From Zunongwangia sp. ESRF-bin46 (GTDB lineage: Bacteria > Bacteroidota > Bacteroidia > Flavobacteriales > Flavobacteriaceae): a stretch of DNA of 64,000 nt. Every line of letters begins with the position of its first letter. Position 1 is the stretch's first letter. Shown here one piece after another: positions 18,320-27,690 of the stretch. A model generated the notes under the pieces. It saw only the letters and a program-made list of their open reading frames with translations, made no database searches and was not told where the DNA came from. The translations under genes and the position numbers were made by a program. The stretch spans positions 673,221 through 737,220 of the forward strand of contig NTLF01000017.1 of NCBI GenBank assembly GCA_002631855.1, written 5' to 3'.

Positions 18320-19768
18320 ATGAGCTTTGATGAAGTTTATGAAAAAGAGCTTTCTTTTCAAACTGACCGCCGTAAGGCTTCCGTAGAATTTATTAAGATT
18401 GTTAGTGACCTTTGGTACGACAAATCTATTGAGTTAGTTCTTTTCCGCAACCAATTAATTGACCGTAACGTAAGTGAAATTTTAAACCTTCACGAATACG
18501 CGGGCGAATTTGTACAAAAACCGATCTCTATTTTTGATTCAGTTGAAATAGCTCAAGCCATTAAAACGCTTGATGTTCCGCCGGCAAAATTGGATATAGG
18601 AAAACTAACCTACGAATATCACCTTGAGGATAACCAGTATGAAAATGCGATTGCTTTTGTAAGTGACAAGCTTAAAAATGCAAAAGAAAAAGAAGACATC
18701 TCACCTAAAGATGTTGTGCTTTATGGTTTTGGCCGTATTGGCCGTTTACTTGCCCGTGAGTTGATGACACGTACAGGTCAAGGTAACCAACTACGCTTAC
18801 GTGCGATTGTGGTTCGTGGTAATGTTGACCAAACTATTTTAGAAAAAAGAGCTTCTTTATTACAAAACGATTCGGTTCATGGAGATTTCCCTGGTACAGT
18901 TCGTGTAGATTTAGATAACAAAGCATTGGTCATTAACGGGACGACCGTTCATATTATTTCAGCAAACGCTCCGGAAGACATTGATTATACCGATTATGGT
19001 ATTGAAGATGCCTTAATTATTGACAACACAGGTGCTTTTAGAGATGAAGAAGCCTTGTCAAGACACTTAAAAGCCAAAGGTGCAGCAAAAGTATTATTGA
19101 CTGCTCCAGGCAAAGGGGTTCCTAATATTGTACACGGTGTAAACCATACAGAGCACAATCCAGAAACAGTGGATATCTTCTCTGCTGCCTCTTGTACTAC
19201 AAACGCTATTACACCTGTTTTAAAGGCCGTTGAAGATTCATTGGGCGTTGTGCACGGACATTTGGAAACTATCCACGCATACACTAACGACCAGAACTTG
19301 GTAGATAACATGCACAAGAAATACCGAAGAGGTCGTGCTGCTGCTTTAAACATGGTAATTACTGAAACCGGTGCTGGAAAAGCAGTTTCAAAAGCATTGC
19401 CTTCCTTTGAAGGGAAATTAACTTCAAACGCTATCCGGGTTCCTGTTCCTAATGGGTCGTTAGCTATTTTGAATTTAGAATTAGAATCTAAAACATCTGT
19501 TGATGGTATTAATTCTATTATGAAAAAATATGCCCTAGAAGGTGATTTAGTAGAGCAAATAAAATATTCATTGAGCAATGAGTTGGTATCCAGCGATATT
19601 GTTGGATCTTCTGCCCCTTCCATTTACGATAGTAACGCAACTATTGTTACCGAAGACGGTAAAAATGCTGTGTTGTACGTTTGGTACGATAATGAATATG
19701 GCTATAGCCATCAAGTAATTCGTTTAGCGAAGTATATTGCTGAAGTAAGACGCTATACGTATTATTAG
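18320..19768 (+). CDS. Glyceraldehyde-3-phosphate dehydrogenase, long form
   Basis: This enzyme oxidises glyceraldehyde 3-phosphate in glycolysis or runs the reverse reaction in gluconeogenesis. The 482-aa protein contains the whole GAPDH fold: the NAD(P) loop YGFGRIGRLLAREL (about 135-147), the active-site ASCTTNAITP (Cys292) and the C-terminal WYDNEYGYSHQ. It also has about 130 extra N-terminal residues (MSFDEVYEKELSFQTDRRKA onwards), so it is much longer than the usual 330-aa enzyme. Such long forms are known in Bacteroidota alongside a short form. Whether the extension is regulatory is not known. Confidence 0.93.
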   Translation: MSFDEVYEKELSFQTDRRKASVEFIKIVSDLWYDKSIELVLFRNQLIDRNVSEILNLHEYAGEFVQKPISIFDSVEIAQAIKTLDVPPAKLDIGKLTYEYHLEDNQYENAIAFVSDKLKNAKEKEDISPKDVVLYGFGRIGRLLARELMTRTGQGNQLRLRAIVVRGNVDQTILEKRASLLQNDSVHGDFPGTVRVDLDNKALVINGTTVHIISANAPEDIDYTDYGIEDALIIDNTGAFRDEEALSRHLKAKGAAKVLLTAPGKGVPNIVHGVNHTEHNPETVDIFSAASCTTNAITPVLKAVEDSLGVVHGHLETIHAYTNDQNLVDNMHKKYRRGRAAALNMVITETGAGKAVSKALPSFEGKLTSNAIRVPVPNGSLAILNLELESKTSVDGINSIMKKYALEGDLVEQIKYSLSNELVSSDIVGSSAPSIYDSNATIVTEDGKNAVLYVWYDNEYGYSHQVIRLAKYIAEVRRYTYY

Positions 19769-19792
19769 TAGACTACTAAAATTTAATGATTT

Positions 19793-19822
19793 AAAGTCCC
19801 GCATTTCTGTGGGACTTTTTTT
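19793..19822 (+). terminator. Rho-independent terminator of the GAPDH gene
   Basis: AAAGTCCC (19793-19800) pairs with GGGACTTT (19811-19818) across a 10-nt loop and is followed by TTTT. It lies 24 bp after the stop. Confidence 0.87.
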
Positions 19823-19889
19823 ATAACTTTAGTAACTGAAAAAACGTCTATTTCCTTCAAGTTTAATTAATTTTTCAGAAACAACAGCG

Positions 19890-20330
19890 ATGAAAATACT
19901 GCAAGCCACCGATGAACACTTAAACCAACTAACAAGACTATTCAATGGCTACAGAATGTTCTATAAACAACCAGACAATCTAGATAAAGCTGAAGCATTT
20001 TTAAAAGACCGTTTTCGGCAAAACGACTCGGTTATATTTATAGCTTTTTCTTCGAAAAATGAAGCTGTTGGCTTTACACAATTATACCCAAGTTTTTCTT
20101 CGGTTTCAGTACAGCGAACGTACATTTTAAATGATTTATTTGTTTCAGAAAAAAATAGAGGTCAAGGAATTGGCGAAGCATTATTAAACCACGCCAAACA
20201 ATTTGCTAAAAAAGAAGGTAGTAAAGGACTCACACTGGAAACCGAAACCAACAACCCAGCGCAACATTTATACGAACGCTTAGGCTGGAAAAAAGACGAA
20301 CATACCTTTCACTATACTTGGGAGGTTTAA
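19890..20330 (+). CDS. GNAT family N-acetyltransferase
   Basis: This 146-aa GNAT protein has the full acetyl-CoA signature [20 protein letters not shown] and the closing motif [16 protein letters not shown]. It resembles small stand-alone acetyltransferases of unknown substrate. It has its own upstream region after the GAPDH terminator, with TTTCAGAAA at 19873-19881. trmD follows after 52 bp with its own probable promoter. Confidence 0.88.
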   Translation: MKILQATDEHLNQLTRLFNGYRMFYKQPDNLDKAEAFLKDRFRQNDSVIFIAFSSKNEAVGFTQLYPSFSSVSVQRTYILNDLFVSEKNRGQGIGEALLNHAKQFAKKEGSKGLTLETETNNPAQHLYERLGWKKDEHTFHYTWEV

Positions 20331-20346
20331 TTCTTCTAATTTACTG

Positions 20347-20354
20347 TACTTTTG
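20347..20354 (+). promoter_or_regulatory. -7 promoter element of trmD
   Basis: TACTTTTG exactly matches TAnnTTTG and lies 29 bp before the trmD start. The nearest TTG upstream is about 26 bp away, longer than the usual spacing, so the -33 part is uncertain. Confidence 0.5.
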
Positions 20355-20382
20355 CAACCAAATAGATAATCTTTTTTCAGAA

Positions 20383-21060
20383 ATGCGCATAGACATCCTC
20401 ACAGTAGTCCCTGAATTATTACGAAGCCCTTTTGAAGCTTCTATACTACAACGTGCCATTGATAAGAAAATCGTCTCTGTGCACTTGCATAACTTACGCG
20501 ATTATTCAAGCAACAACTATAAACAAATTGATGACTATCAATACGGTGGCGGAGCTGGAATGGTCATGATGATCGAACCTATTGACAAATGCATAACCCA
20601 ACTTAAATCTGAAAGGGAGTATGACGAAATAATCTATATGACGCCCGATGGCACTACTTTTAACCAAAGTATTGCGAATGAATTGTCTTTAAAAGGAAAC
20701 ATCATCATTCTTTGCGGTCATTATAAAGGGGTGGACCAGCGGGTACGTGACCATTTTATTACACGGGAGATCTCGGTAGGTGATTTTGTGTTAAGCGGTG
20801 GCGAATTAGGTGCAGCTTTAGTGGCAGATGCCGTAATTAGGCTTATTCCCGGTGTATTAGGGAATGAAACCTCAGCTTTAACCGATTCTTTTCAAGATAA
20901 TTTACTTGCCCCACCTGTTTACACACGTCCTGCGGAATACAAAGGTTGGAAAGTCCCTGATATTTTAACCAGTGGCAATACCCCTAAAATTGAACAATGG
21001 CGGGAAGATCAAGCCTTGCAGCGTACCCAAAAATTACGTCCAGATCTTTTGGATGAATAA
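20383..21060 (+). CDS. trmD: tRNA (guanine37-N1)-methyltransferase TrmD
   Basis: TrmD methylates G37 next to the anticodon in tRNAs reading CNN codons and so prevents frameshifting. The 225-aa protein shows the trefoil-knot SPOUT fold motifs: [13 protein letters not shown] at the start, [25 protein letters not shown], and [14 protein letters not shown] then [10 protein letters not shown]. The Asp and Arg used in catalysis appear to be present. It lacks the usual rimM-rpsP-rplS neighbours, which is common in Bacteroidota. The motif TTTCAGAAA overlaps its start codon. Confidence 0.97.
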   Translation: MRIDILTVVPELLRSPFEASILQRAIDKKIVSVHLHNLRDYSSNNYKQIDDYQYGGGAGMVMMIEPIDKCITQLKSEREYDEIIYMTPDGTTFNQSIANELSLKGNIIILCGHYKGVDQRVRDHFITREISVGDFVLSGGELGAALVADAVIRLIPGVLGNETSALTDSFQDNLLAPPVYTRPAEYKGWKVPDILTSGNTPKIEQWREDQALQRTQKLRPDLLDE

Positions 21061-21169
21061 TGGTAGCACGCTATTTTTTGTAGCATTCTGAAATTTAAGG
21101 GATTATACGTACGGTAGTTTTTAAAAAAGAAACTATCTTTAGCAGTAACTAACAATCAATCATCATACA

Positions 21170-23056
21170 ATGAAACCTCTATTACTGTTCGCGGTATTAG
21201 CTTGCGTTTCGTGGAACAGTCTCCCTCAGGATTCTTCCAAAACACAAGGGGATACAATTAATCTAAGTGTTGGTAACGGAGATGTTCAAGTCCCCATTAT
21301 CAGTGACTCTATTCTGGAATATGAAAGTTTCAAGAAAACGATATCAGTTTCAAAAAAGAACAATAACCTTGAGAAGCTGGCACATACCTATGTCGATTTA
21401 GCCCAATGGCACGAAAAACACACGGTGCTAGATTCTTCCATAGCCTATCTTAAAAAAGCCATTGCCCTATACAAAGAACAAGGGTTAAACAAAAAATTAG
21501 CCGAAACATATCTTTTACTAAAAGCTAATTATGGTAGCACCGCAGCATACGAGAAAGCCTCAAAGGCTGTTTATGCTGCTCTAGCTATATACGAAGAAAT
21601 GCAAGATCAACAAGGTATTGCAAAATGTTATACTTCCATCGGTGATTTATTTTATTATTCAAACAGGTATTCAGAAGGTGCAGAATATTGCAAAAAAGCC
21701 ATTGCAATACAAAAAGAATATGGCTACGAAAAAGACATAGCACTCTCCTACCGAAGATTAGCAGAAAATCAATTATTTCTTTCCAGTTTAGAAGAAAGCC
21801 TGCAAAACATGAACAAAGCCATACAGACCTATAAAGAAGTTGGTGAGACTGGTGCCCCACTTTTAGCCTGTTACAATGGACGTGGAAACATCTATAAATA
21901 TCTTGAAGAGTATGATAAAGCCATTGCAAATTACAACTTGTGCTATGAAGGTGCTAAAAAAATGGGTTTAGAGCAATACATGATGCCCCCAACAGCAAAC
22001 ATTGGCCATGTGTATTTATTGCAAGGAAATTATGCTGAAGCACTGCCTTATAATTTAAAGGCAATAGAAATTATGAAACGTACTGGAAACACCAAAAATC
22101 TTTGGGAAAACTATATGCACGTTTCAAATATATACCGAGAACTGGGTGATTATAAAAATGCCTTGGAATACCATGAATTGTACGAGAAAGGTCACTCAGA
22201 TTATTTAACCTCAATTACATCTAGAGTTGAGAGCGAAGCTCATGTAAAATATGAAACGGCTAAAAAAACTATCGAAATTGGACAGCAGAAAAATAAAATT
22301 GAACAGCAAAAAAAAATACAGACACTCTACATAAGCCTTGCCGCCCTCCTTGCCATTATTCTATTCGGGATGTATTTCACGATAAAAAATATCCGAAAAA
22401 AACGAAAAGCCCTCTCACTTTTAAATGCTGAACTCGATACCAAAAACAAACAAAACGAGCTCTTGCTTAAGGAAATACATCACCGTGTGAAAAACAATCT
22501 GGAAATGGTAAAAAGCCTTATCGCGTTACAATCGGCACAACTCACCGACAAAGCCAGCAAAGAGGCCATGCTCGCTAGCCAGAACCGCGTACAGAGTATG
22601 GGCATAATCCATCAAAAACTCTATCAAGGCACCAATCTCGGTGCTATTGAGATGAAGGACTATTTTATAAATTTAAGCGAAGGGGTTTTAGACACCTTCA
22701 ATGCAGAAGACAAAGTGAAGATAGAATGTGCCATGGAAAAGCTAAACCTTGATGTAGATACCGCAGTGCCCATTGGCTTAATTGTAAACGAACTTTTGAC
22801 CAACGCATTAAAATATGCATTCCCTAAAGGGGCACAAGGAAAAATAAACATCACCTTAAAAGAAGAAAACAACGACTTGAAGTTAAAAGTATCTGACAAT
22901 GGAATTGGTAAAACTGAAGGTGCAGCCCCCAAGGGAACTGGATTTGGAACGCAGTTGATACAATTGCTCACACAACAGCTCAATGGAACCCTTTCTGAAG
23001 AACACAAAAAAGGAACCACCGTATTTTTTACTTTCAAAAACTATAAAGTTGCTTAA
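21170..23056 (+). CDS. TPR-containing sensor histidine kinase (HisKA_2/HWE-like)
   Basis: This 628-aa sensor kinase has a signal peptide (about 1-15), a periplasmic region of tetratricopeptide repeats (about 70-345, e.g. YNLKAIEIMKRTGNTKNLWE), one membrane helix (about 386-405) and a cytoplasmic kinase. The phosphoacceptor region LLKEIHHRVKNNLEMVKSL (His437 or 438) is of the HisKA_2 type, followed by an ATPase domain with NELLTNALKYAFP and GTGFGTQLI. The TPR region probably binds a periplasmic protein or peptide signal. The LytTR response regulator overlaps its stop, so the two form a pair. Confidence 0.93.
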   Translation: MKPLLLFAVLACVSWNSLPQDSSKTQGDTINLSVGNGDVQVPIISDSILEYESFKKTISVSKKNNNLEKLAHTYVDLAQWHEKHTVLDSSIAYLKKAIALYKEQGLNKKLAETYLLLKANYGSTAAYEKASKAVYAALAIYEEMQDQQGIAKCYTSIGDLFYYSNRYSEGAEYCKKAIAIQKEYGYEKDIALSYRRLAENQLFLSSLEESLQNMNKAIQTYKEVGETGAPLLACYNGRGNIYKYLEEYDKAIANYNLCYEGAKKMGLEQYMMPPTANIGHVYLLQGNYAEALPYNLKAIEIMKRTGNTKNLWENYMHVSNIYRELGDYKNALEYHELYEKGHSDYLTSITSRVESEAHVKYETAKKTIEIGQQKNKIEQQKKIQTLYISLAALLAIILFGMYFTIKNIRKKRKALSLLNAELDTKNKQNELLLKEIHHRVKNNLEMVKSLIALQSAQLTDKASKEAMLASQNRVQSMGIIHQKLYQGTNLGAIEMKDYFINLSEGVLDTFNAEDKVKIECAMEKLNLDVDTAVPIGLIVNELLTNALKYAFPKGAQGKINITLKEENNDLKLKVSDNGIGKTEGAAPKGTGFGTQLIQLLTQQLNGTLSEEHKKGTTVFFTFKNYKVA

Positions 23057-23805
23057 TGGCTCAACCTGTAAAAATATTAATCGTTGAAGATGAAATGGTC
23101 ATCGCCGCAAATATCTCACTACAATTGAGCGATTTGGGATATGAAGTAACAGGTATTTTACCTAGAGGGGAAGAAGCCCTCATACAGATTCAAGAAGAAA
23201 TGCCCGATATTGTTTTAATGGACATTCAGTTAAAAGGTGAGCTGGACGGAATAGAGACCGCACATCTTATGCAGGTTGAACACAATATTCCCGTAATTTA
23301 TCTCACCGCCAATGCTGACGACGCACATTTTAACCGTGCTAAAGAAACCCATCCTTATGGATTTATTTCGAAGCCTTTTAAAAAATTAGATCTGCAACGT
23401 GCCATAGAGTTGACCGTTGAAAGGATAAACCATAAAAAAGCTTCTGAAAATGGAGTGAGTTTAGAAAAAAAACAGCACGACCCCTTTATCTTGAGCGACC
23501 GTATTTTTGTACGACACCAAGAGCGAATGGTAAAAATAGACACCAAGGATATATACTATATCGAAGCAGACCGTAACTATTGCCGTATTTTTTCAAAAAC
23601 CCGAGAATATCTTTTGGTCATGCCATTAAAGGACGTTGATGAAAAATTGCCTGCAAAACATTTTTTACGCATTCATAGGTCCTACATCATCAACCTTACC
23701 TGTGTTGATGAAATTGCCGGAACCCATGTGGTCATTTCAAAAAAAGCCATCCCGATGAGCAAGGTCATGCGAACAGAACTGTTAAAGCGTTTACAAACTA
23801 TTTGA
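23056..23805 (+). CDS. LytTR-family response regulator
   Basis: This 249-aa regulator has a receiver domain (about 1-125) with phosphoacceptor Asp56 in IVLMDIQLKG, the acidic pair ED at 11-12 and Lys in FISKPFKKLDL. A LytTR DNA-binding domain follows (about 150-249: IYYIEADRNYCRIF, LPAKHFLRIHRSYIINL). The ATG overlaps the kinase stop by one base (TAATG), implying coupled translation. The target genes are not evident; LytTR proteins usually bind paired direct repeats upstream of their targets. Confidence 0.94.
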   Translation: MAQPVKILIVEDEMVIAANISLQLSDLGYEVTGILPRGEEALIQIQEEMPDIVLMDIQLKGELDGIETAHLMQVEHNIPVIYLTANADDAHFNRAKETHPYGFISKPFKKLDLQRAIELTVERINHKKASENGVSLEKKQHDPFILSDRIFVRHQERMVKIDTKDIYYIEADRNYCRIFSKTREYLLVMPLKDVDEKLPAKHFLRIHRSYIINLTCVDEIAGTHVVISKKAIPMSKVMRTELLKRLQTI

Positions 23806-23975
23806 ACGCTATCTGTTTACTAAAAAAGCAGCATACAAATTAAGAAAACATCTATGAAAGGTATTGCTATACCTGTTCTACTTGTAATTTTAATCCAGAA
23901 AAAAAAGAACTAAATTAGAAACAATCGTAAAAGAAAACGTTGATAGTTTATAGCTTAGGGGAAAAGCAAAAATAA

Positions 23976-24006
23976 TTTGTCCATTTAAAAGAATCGTGTA
24001 TATTCG
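23976..24006 (+). promoter_or_regulatory. Candidate promoter of the DUF805/HEXXH gene pair
   Basis: TTTG at 23976-23979 is followed after 19 bp by TATATTCG at 23999-24006, one mismatch from TAnnTTTG. The spacing fits Bacteroidota promoters, and the DUF805 start is 23 bp further on. Confidence 0.5.
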
Positions 24007-24029
24007 CAAGCGTTAGTACTTTAGCTTAC

Positions 24030-24806
24030 ATGTTCAGACAACCATTTTCTTTTAAAGGCAGAATACGCCGCACCGAATATGCATTAAGTTACCTACTCTT
24101 TTTAGTGGGGATTTTCATAATTTCTATTCTCAGCGAGTCTACTTTAATAGGAGATTTAAACGGTATAGTATATTTTGTAGCTATATATTGGTTTTTAATT
24201 TCACAAAGTACTAAGCGTTGTCATGATTTAGATCAAAATGGATTTTACCAGTTAATACCCCTCTATTTTTTTGTCTTGTTATTCAGTGAAGGGCTTAACC
24301 GTAAAAACAGATATGGTCAAGACCCCAAATTAACTGAACTAGAAGAGCAACAAAAACCGAAATTATCCTTTAAAGAAAAAACAGCTCTTCCTAAGAGTAA
24401 GACTTATCAATTAATTGGAAGCGAACTTCTAGTTGGTGTTTTACTCACCACATTATTGGTCGCTTTTACAGATGTTTATTTTAGTGAAGGAATCTATATA
24501 TTTATTTATCTTGCTGAAACGGTCGCTATTGCTACTGGTTTTTTTCTGTTGCTATACCTTTCAAATGCTGGGACGCCGCAGCCTAACCAAACCTATTACA
24601 AGTTAATTTATAGGATTATATTTTCAGTAGTATTAGCTATTTGTATAGGGACGTTCCGTTATTTTTTTCTAAACAATTTAGTTTTTGGAGTGTTCGAATT
24701 GATTGAACAACTTTTTTACATAGTTTCTATTTTTTGTTTTACCTACCTAGGCTCCTTAATATATTCAGCAACCCGAAAGAAATCTGTTTCTTATGTTAAA
24801 GCCTAA
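24030..24806 (+). CDS. DUF805 family membrane protein
   Basis: This 258-aa membrane protein begins FRQPFSFKGRIRRTEYALSY, the standard opening of DUF805 proteins, followed by helices and the RCHDLDQNGFYQLIPLYF motif. A second half adds about four more helices, so it is longer than the usual DUF805 unit of about 120 aa. The function of DUF805 is unknown. Its last 14 bp overlap the start of the 890-aa HEXXH protein gene, so the two are surely coexpressed and may work together at the membrane. Confidence 0.85.
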   Translation: MFRQPFSFKGRIRRTEYALSYLLFLVGIFIISILSESTLIGDLNGIVYFVAIYWFLISQSTKRCHDLDQNGFYQLIPLYFFVLLFSEGLNRKNRYGQDPKLTELEEQQKPKLSFKEKTALPKSKTYQLIGSELLVGVLLTTLLVAFTDVYFSEGIYIFIYLAETVAIATGFFLLLYLSNAGTPQPNQTYYKLIYRIIFSVVLAICIGTFRYFFLNNLVFGVFELIEQLFYIVSIFCFTYLGSLIYSATRKKSVSYVKA

Positions 24807-27465
24807 ATACAATCTATTTATATCGTTTGTTCTTTTGGTTATTCTAATAGGGTTTGGATGGTCTTTTAAGACTGAAACCAAAGAATTCATCAATTGGAAG
24901 GAGCGTTCCCTAACGTGGGATGACTTTCCTGAAGTTACAAGCATAGAGGGTGGCTATGATGCAATGGTCTATTCAAATTTTATATATGACGTTGATATAG
25001 ATAACAACCACTTTAAGGTTTATGCATATATGAACCCCAATAAATCCGGGCATAAAAAAACCGATACAATAGGAAATGAACAATTATTGATTCACGAACA
25101 GTATCATTTTAATATAACTGAATACTGTGCGCGCCGGTTAAGAAAAGACATTGTAAAACTTGGGGAAGACAAATTAACACAAGAAAAGCTAGAAGATTTA
25201 GTTGAAACTTACAGCACGCTTCGGGACAGTTTACAATATGAATATGACACTCAATCTGAACATAATGCCATTCTAGAAAACCAACGATACTGGGAGTTGT
25301 ACGTAGACGGCTTACTTAGAGAAACAGCCTATTATGAAAATGATGATATTTTTAGTTATCAAGCTTTTACTGGAGCTAAGACTAAATATTTTAGAGCATT
25401 AAACTATACTATGTCTTGTAAGCTACAACCTTCAATTCCTGAAACTAAAGAAAAAAGTAAAAATGGAGCTGTATATCATATAGAAAACAAAAATGACAGT
25501 ACTGTTATTTCATATTATAATAATGGGAAGCTAAGTGAAGGTGGCTACTTTGAAACCCCTATTACAATACTAGTTAAAAAAGACAGCTTACATTTTGAGA
25601 CACATTTCTATAATGAAAATATGGTCTACAGAAATACCAAAGACCACTGTATTGTTAAGACTACTTTTGATAAACAAGGAAACATACGCACAAAATACTA
25701 TAACGATCAAGGAAAACCTGTAAAAAGAGAAGGTGTAGCTTCCGTAAAGCGTGAGTTTGATGCCAAAACAAACAGCTATTTATCTTCATACTATAACCTT
25801 AAAGGAAATCAAATTAAAAGAAAGGAAGGCTTTTTTTATGAAAAACGAACATTGGACAAATTAGAACGTACTAAAAAAATAACCTACTTAAACCTACAAA
25901 AAAAACCTACCTATAATACTGATTTTGTTTCAAGTTATGAGTATGATTTCAATGATAACCATCAAGTAATACAAGTGAAAAGTTTTGATAAAAAAGACAA
26001 TTTTGCTTTTCATATTGAAGACTACAATACACAATACTTGTATGATGAAAGAGGGTGTTTAAGAGAAGTTCAACTTTTGGATAATTTTGCAAGACCCACA
26101 TCAGACAATAAAGGGGTCTCTCGTTACCAATATACCTACGATATCTACGGAAATCTTACAGACATAAGAAACTTCAACATAAACAATAAAGCAGTTTTAG
26201 GCACTTCTGAAGTCTTTCAAACCGTTCAATTATTTGATAGTATTGGCCGTATTACTTTTGAAGCTAGTTATTTACCAAACTATGTCCTCCAGTTTACCGA
26301 AAACAAATGGGGAGCTTCCCAATACACATATATAAATAATACAAGACGTATTAATTATAACAAAGATGCATTTGGCGAAAATTTAAATACCACACTTGGA
26401 GTTGGTTATATTGAAGAACTATTAGATGAAAAGGGAAATTTACTTGAAGAGACATATAGGAATATAAATGGCAGCTATGCTATTACCACTGATAGTATTG
26501 TAAGATATAGACATAAATATGATGACAATAATAATAAAATTGAAACAACAGGTTATAACTCCAAGCTTGAAAAATATCCTTTTGAAAATGATGTAGCTAC
26601 CACCAAGTGGGAATATGACAAAAACAACAATAAAATAAAAACCACTTATTTTACAAAAGATAATACCCTTGCCGATGCACTTCAAAATGTAACCTTTAAT
26701 ACATTTAAATATAATGATAACAATGTTCTAATCGAACGTAAAAACTACGATAGTAATTTAAAACCAGCCCTTTGGGATGGTGTATATAGAACAGATATAA
26801 AAATAAATCGTTTCGGGAAAGATTCTTTAATCACCTATTATAATCAACAGAATAAATTACAAAGTGGAATTTGTAAAATTTTATATACCTATAATGAATT
26901 TGGCACCCTAATTTCTGAACAATTTTTCGATAAAAACAACAACCCAATATACGATGAAACAAATACACACCAAATTGTTTATCTGTATGATAAGTTTCAA
27001 AGAAATATTGGTTATGAGTACTACGGAAAAAATAAAGAGAAAATAAATAATAGTTATGGGTTTTTTCGAGAAGAAAAAAAACTTACTAAAGTTGGCTTTA
27101 TAGAAAAACAATCTTTCAGAGATAAAAATGACAATGCTGTTTTTGGTCCTGACGGATATCACAGCATAGAATATTTGTGGAACAAAGCAGATGAAATCAC
27201 ACGAATTAGCACTTTTGACACACATCAAATTTTAGTAAACGATGCAGAAGGTATTGCTGATGTTGTTTTTCATAAAAACGAATCTGGAATGATCACCCGT
27301 GTATCTTATTACAATAAAGACAGAGTTTTAACAGAAGATGCAGATGGAGTGGCTGAGTACTTTTATATTCCTTCTCGAAATGGTCTGTATTTCTTAGAGC
27401 AAATGAAAGATGCTTCTGGTAATATAGTAGAAGAATCCTATGCGGATGATGAACTTGCAGAATAA
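24793..27465 (+). CDS. Large envelope protein: HEXXH metalloprotease-like (DUF922-like) domain plus YD-like repeats
   Basis: This 890-aa protein has an N-terminal anchor or signal (about 9-23) and a domain with a zinc-type motif LLIHEQYHFNITE (His101, Glu102, His105), which resembles the DUF922/gluzincin-like group. From about residue 210 to the end it is built of Tyr/Asp/Asn-rich repeats such as YDKNNNKIKTTYFTKDN and YNEFGTLISEQFFDKNNNP, reminiscent of RHS/YD or YwqK-type beta repeats. Codon use is AT-rich. It is coupled to the DUF805 gene by a 14-bp overlap. Protease activity, location and target are inferred or unknown. A bidirectional terminator follows. Confidence 0.72.
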   Translation: MLKPKYNLFISFVLLVILIGFGWSFKTETKEFINWKERSLTWDDFPEVTSIEGGYDAMVYSNFIYDVDIDNNHFKVYAYMNPNKSGHKKTDTIGNEQLLIHEQYHFNITEYCARRLRKDIVKLGEDKLTQEKLEDLVETYSTLRDSLQYEYDTQSEHNAILENQRYWELYVDGLLRETAYYENDDIFSYQAFTGAKTKYFRALNYTMSCKLQPSIPETKEKSKNGAVYHIENKNDSTVISYYNNGKLSEGGYFETPITILVKKDSLHFETHFYNENMVYRNTKDHCIVKTTFDKQGNIRTKYYNDQGKPVKREGVASVKREFDAKTNSYLSSYYNLKGNQIKRKEGFFYEKRTLDKLERTKKITYLNLQKKPTYNTDFVSSYEYDFNDNHQVIQVKSFDKKDNFAFHIEDYNTQYLYDERGCLREVQLLDNFARPTSDNKGVSRYQYTYDIYGNLTDIRNFNINNKAVLGTSEVFQTVQLFDSIGRITFEASYLPNYVLQFTENKWGASQYTYINNTRRINYNKDAFGENLNTTLGVGYIEELLDEKGNLLEETYRNINGSYAITTDSIVRYRHKYDDNNNKIETTGYNSKLEKYPFENDVATTKWEYDKNNNKIKTTYFTKDNTLADALQNVTFNTFKYNDNNVLIERKNYDSNLKPALWDGVYRTDIKINRFGKDSLITYYNQQNKLQSGICKILYTYNEFGTLISEQFFDKNNNPIYDETNTHQIVYLYDKFQRNIGYEYYGKNKEKINNSYGFFREEKKLTKVGFIEKQSFRDKNDNAVFGPDGYHSIEYLWNKADEITRISTFDTHQILVNDAEGIADVVFHKNESGMITRVSYYNKDRVLTEDADGVAEYFYIPSRNGLYFLEQMKDASGNIVEESYADDELAE

Positions 27466-27494
27466 AAAAACTGTCAAAATAGACAGTCTTTTTT
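27464..27494. terminator. Bidirectional terminator between the HEXXH gene and tRNA-Pro
   Basis: ACTGTC (27470-27475) pairs with GACAGT (27482-27487). The stem is flanked by an A-run on the left and CTTTTTT on the right, so it can end both the plus-strand gene and the minus-strand tRNA transcript. Confidence 0.85.
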
Positions 27495-27495
27495 G

Positions 27496-27570
27496 TCGGG
27501 ATGAGAGGATTCGAACCTCCGATCTCACGGCCCCCAGCCGTGCACTTTAACCGGACTAAGCTACATCCCG
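27496..27570 (-). tRNA. tRNA-Pro (anticodon GGG)
   Basis: The minus strand folds as a cloverleaf. The acceptor CGGGATG (27564-27570) pairs with CATCCCG (27497-27503). The anticodon stem CACGG/CCGTG encloses the loop CTGGGGG, anticodon GGG, and GGTTCGAATCC forms the T arm. CCA is not encoded after the discriminator A at 27496. GGG reads CCC and CCU proline codons. Confidence 0.95.
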
Positions 27571-27634
27571 AATTGAGTGCAAAAATAATTAATTAAGATA
27601 CCTGCACAAACCAAATAGAAGCTTTATTGCATAA

Positions 27635-27662
27635 AAAAAGAGCAATATACATTGCTCTTTTT
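27635..27662 (-). terminator. Rho-independent terminator of the DUF4168 gene
   Basis: A 12-bp perfect stem (27635-27646 with 27651-27662, core GAGCAAT/ATTGCTC) with loop ATAC ends in an A-run on the plus strand, i.e. a T-run for the minus-strand transcript. Confidence 0.87.
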
Positions 27663-27690
27663 AATTACATAAGTATTGGGTACTAGTTTT

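Noticed and set aside
18994..19623. Long minus-strand open frame of 209 codons inside the GAPDH gene
   Set aside because: It is fully antisense to a highly conserved enzyme, and its composition is what codon bias on the other strand produces.
23853..23909. Short open frame after the LytTR gene with a GGTAT/ATACC hairpin
   Set aside because: It has only 18 codons and no supporting signal; the hairpin is too weak to call a terminator.
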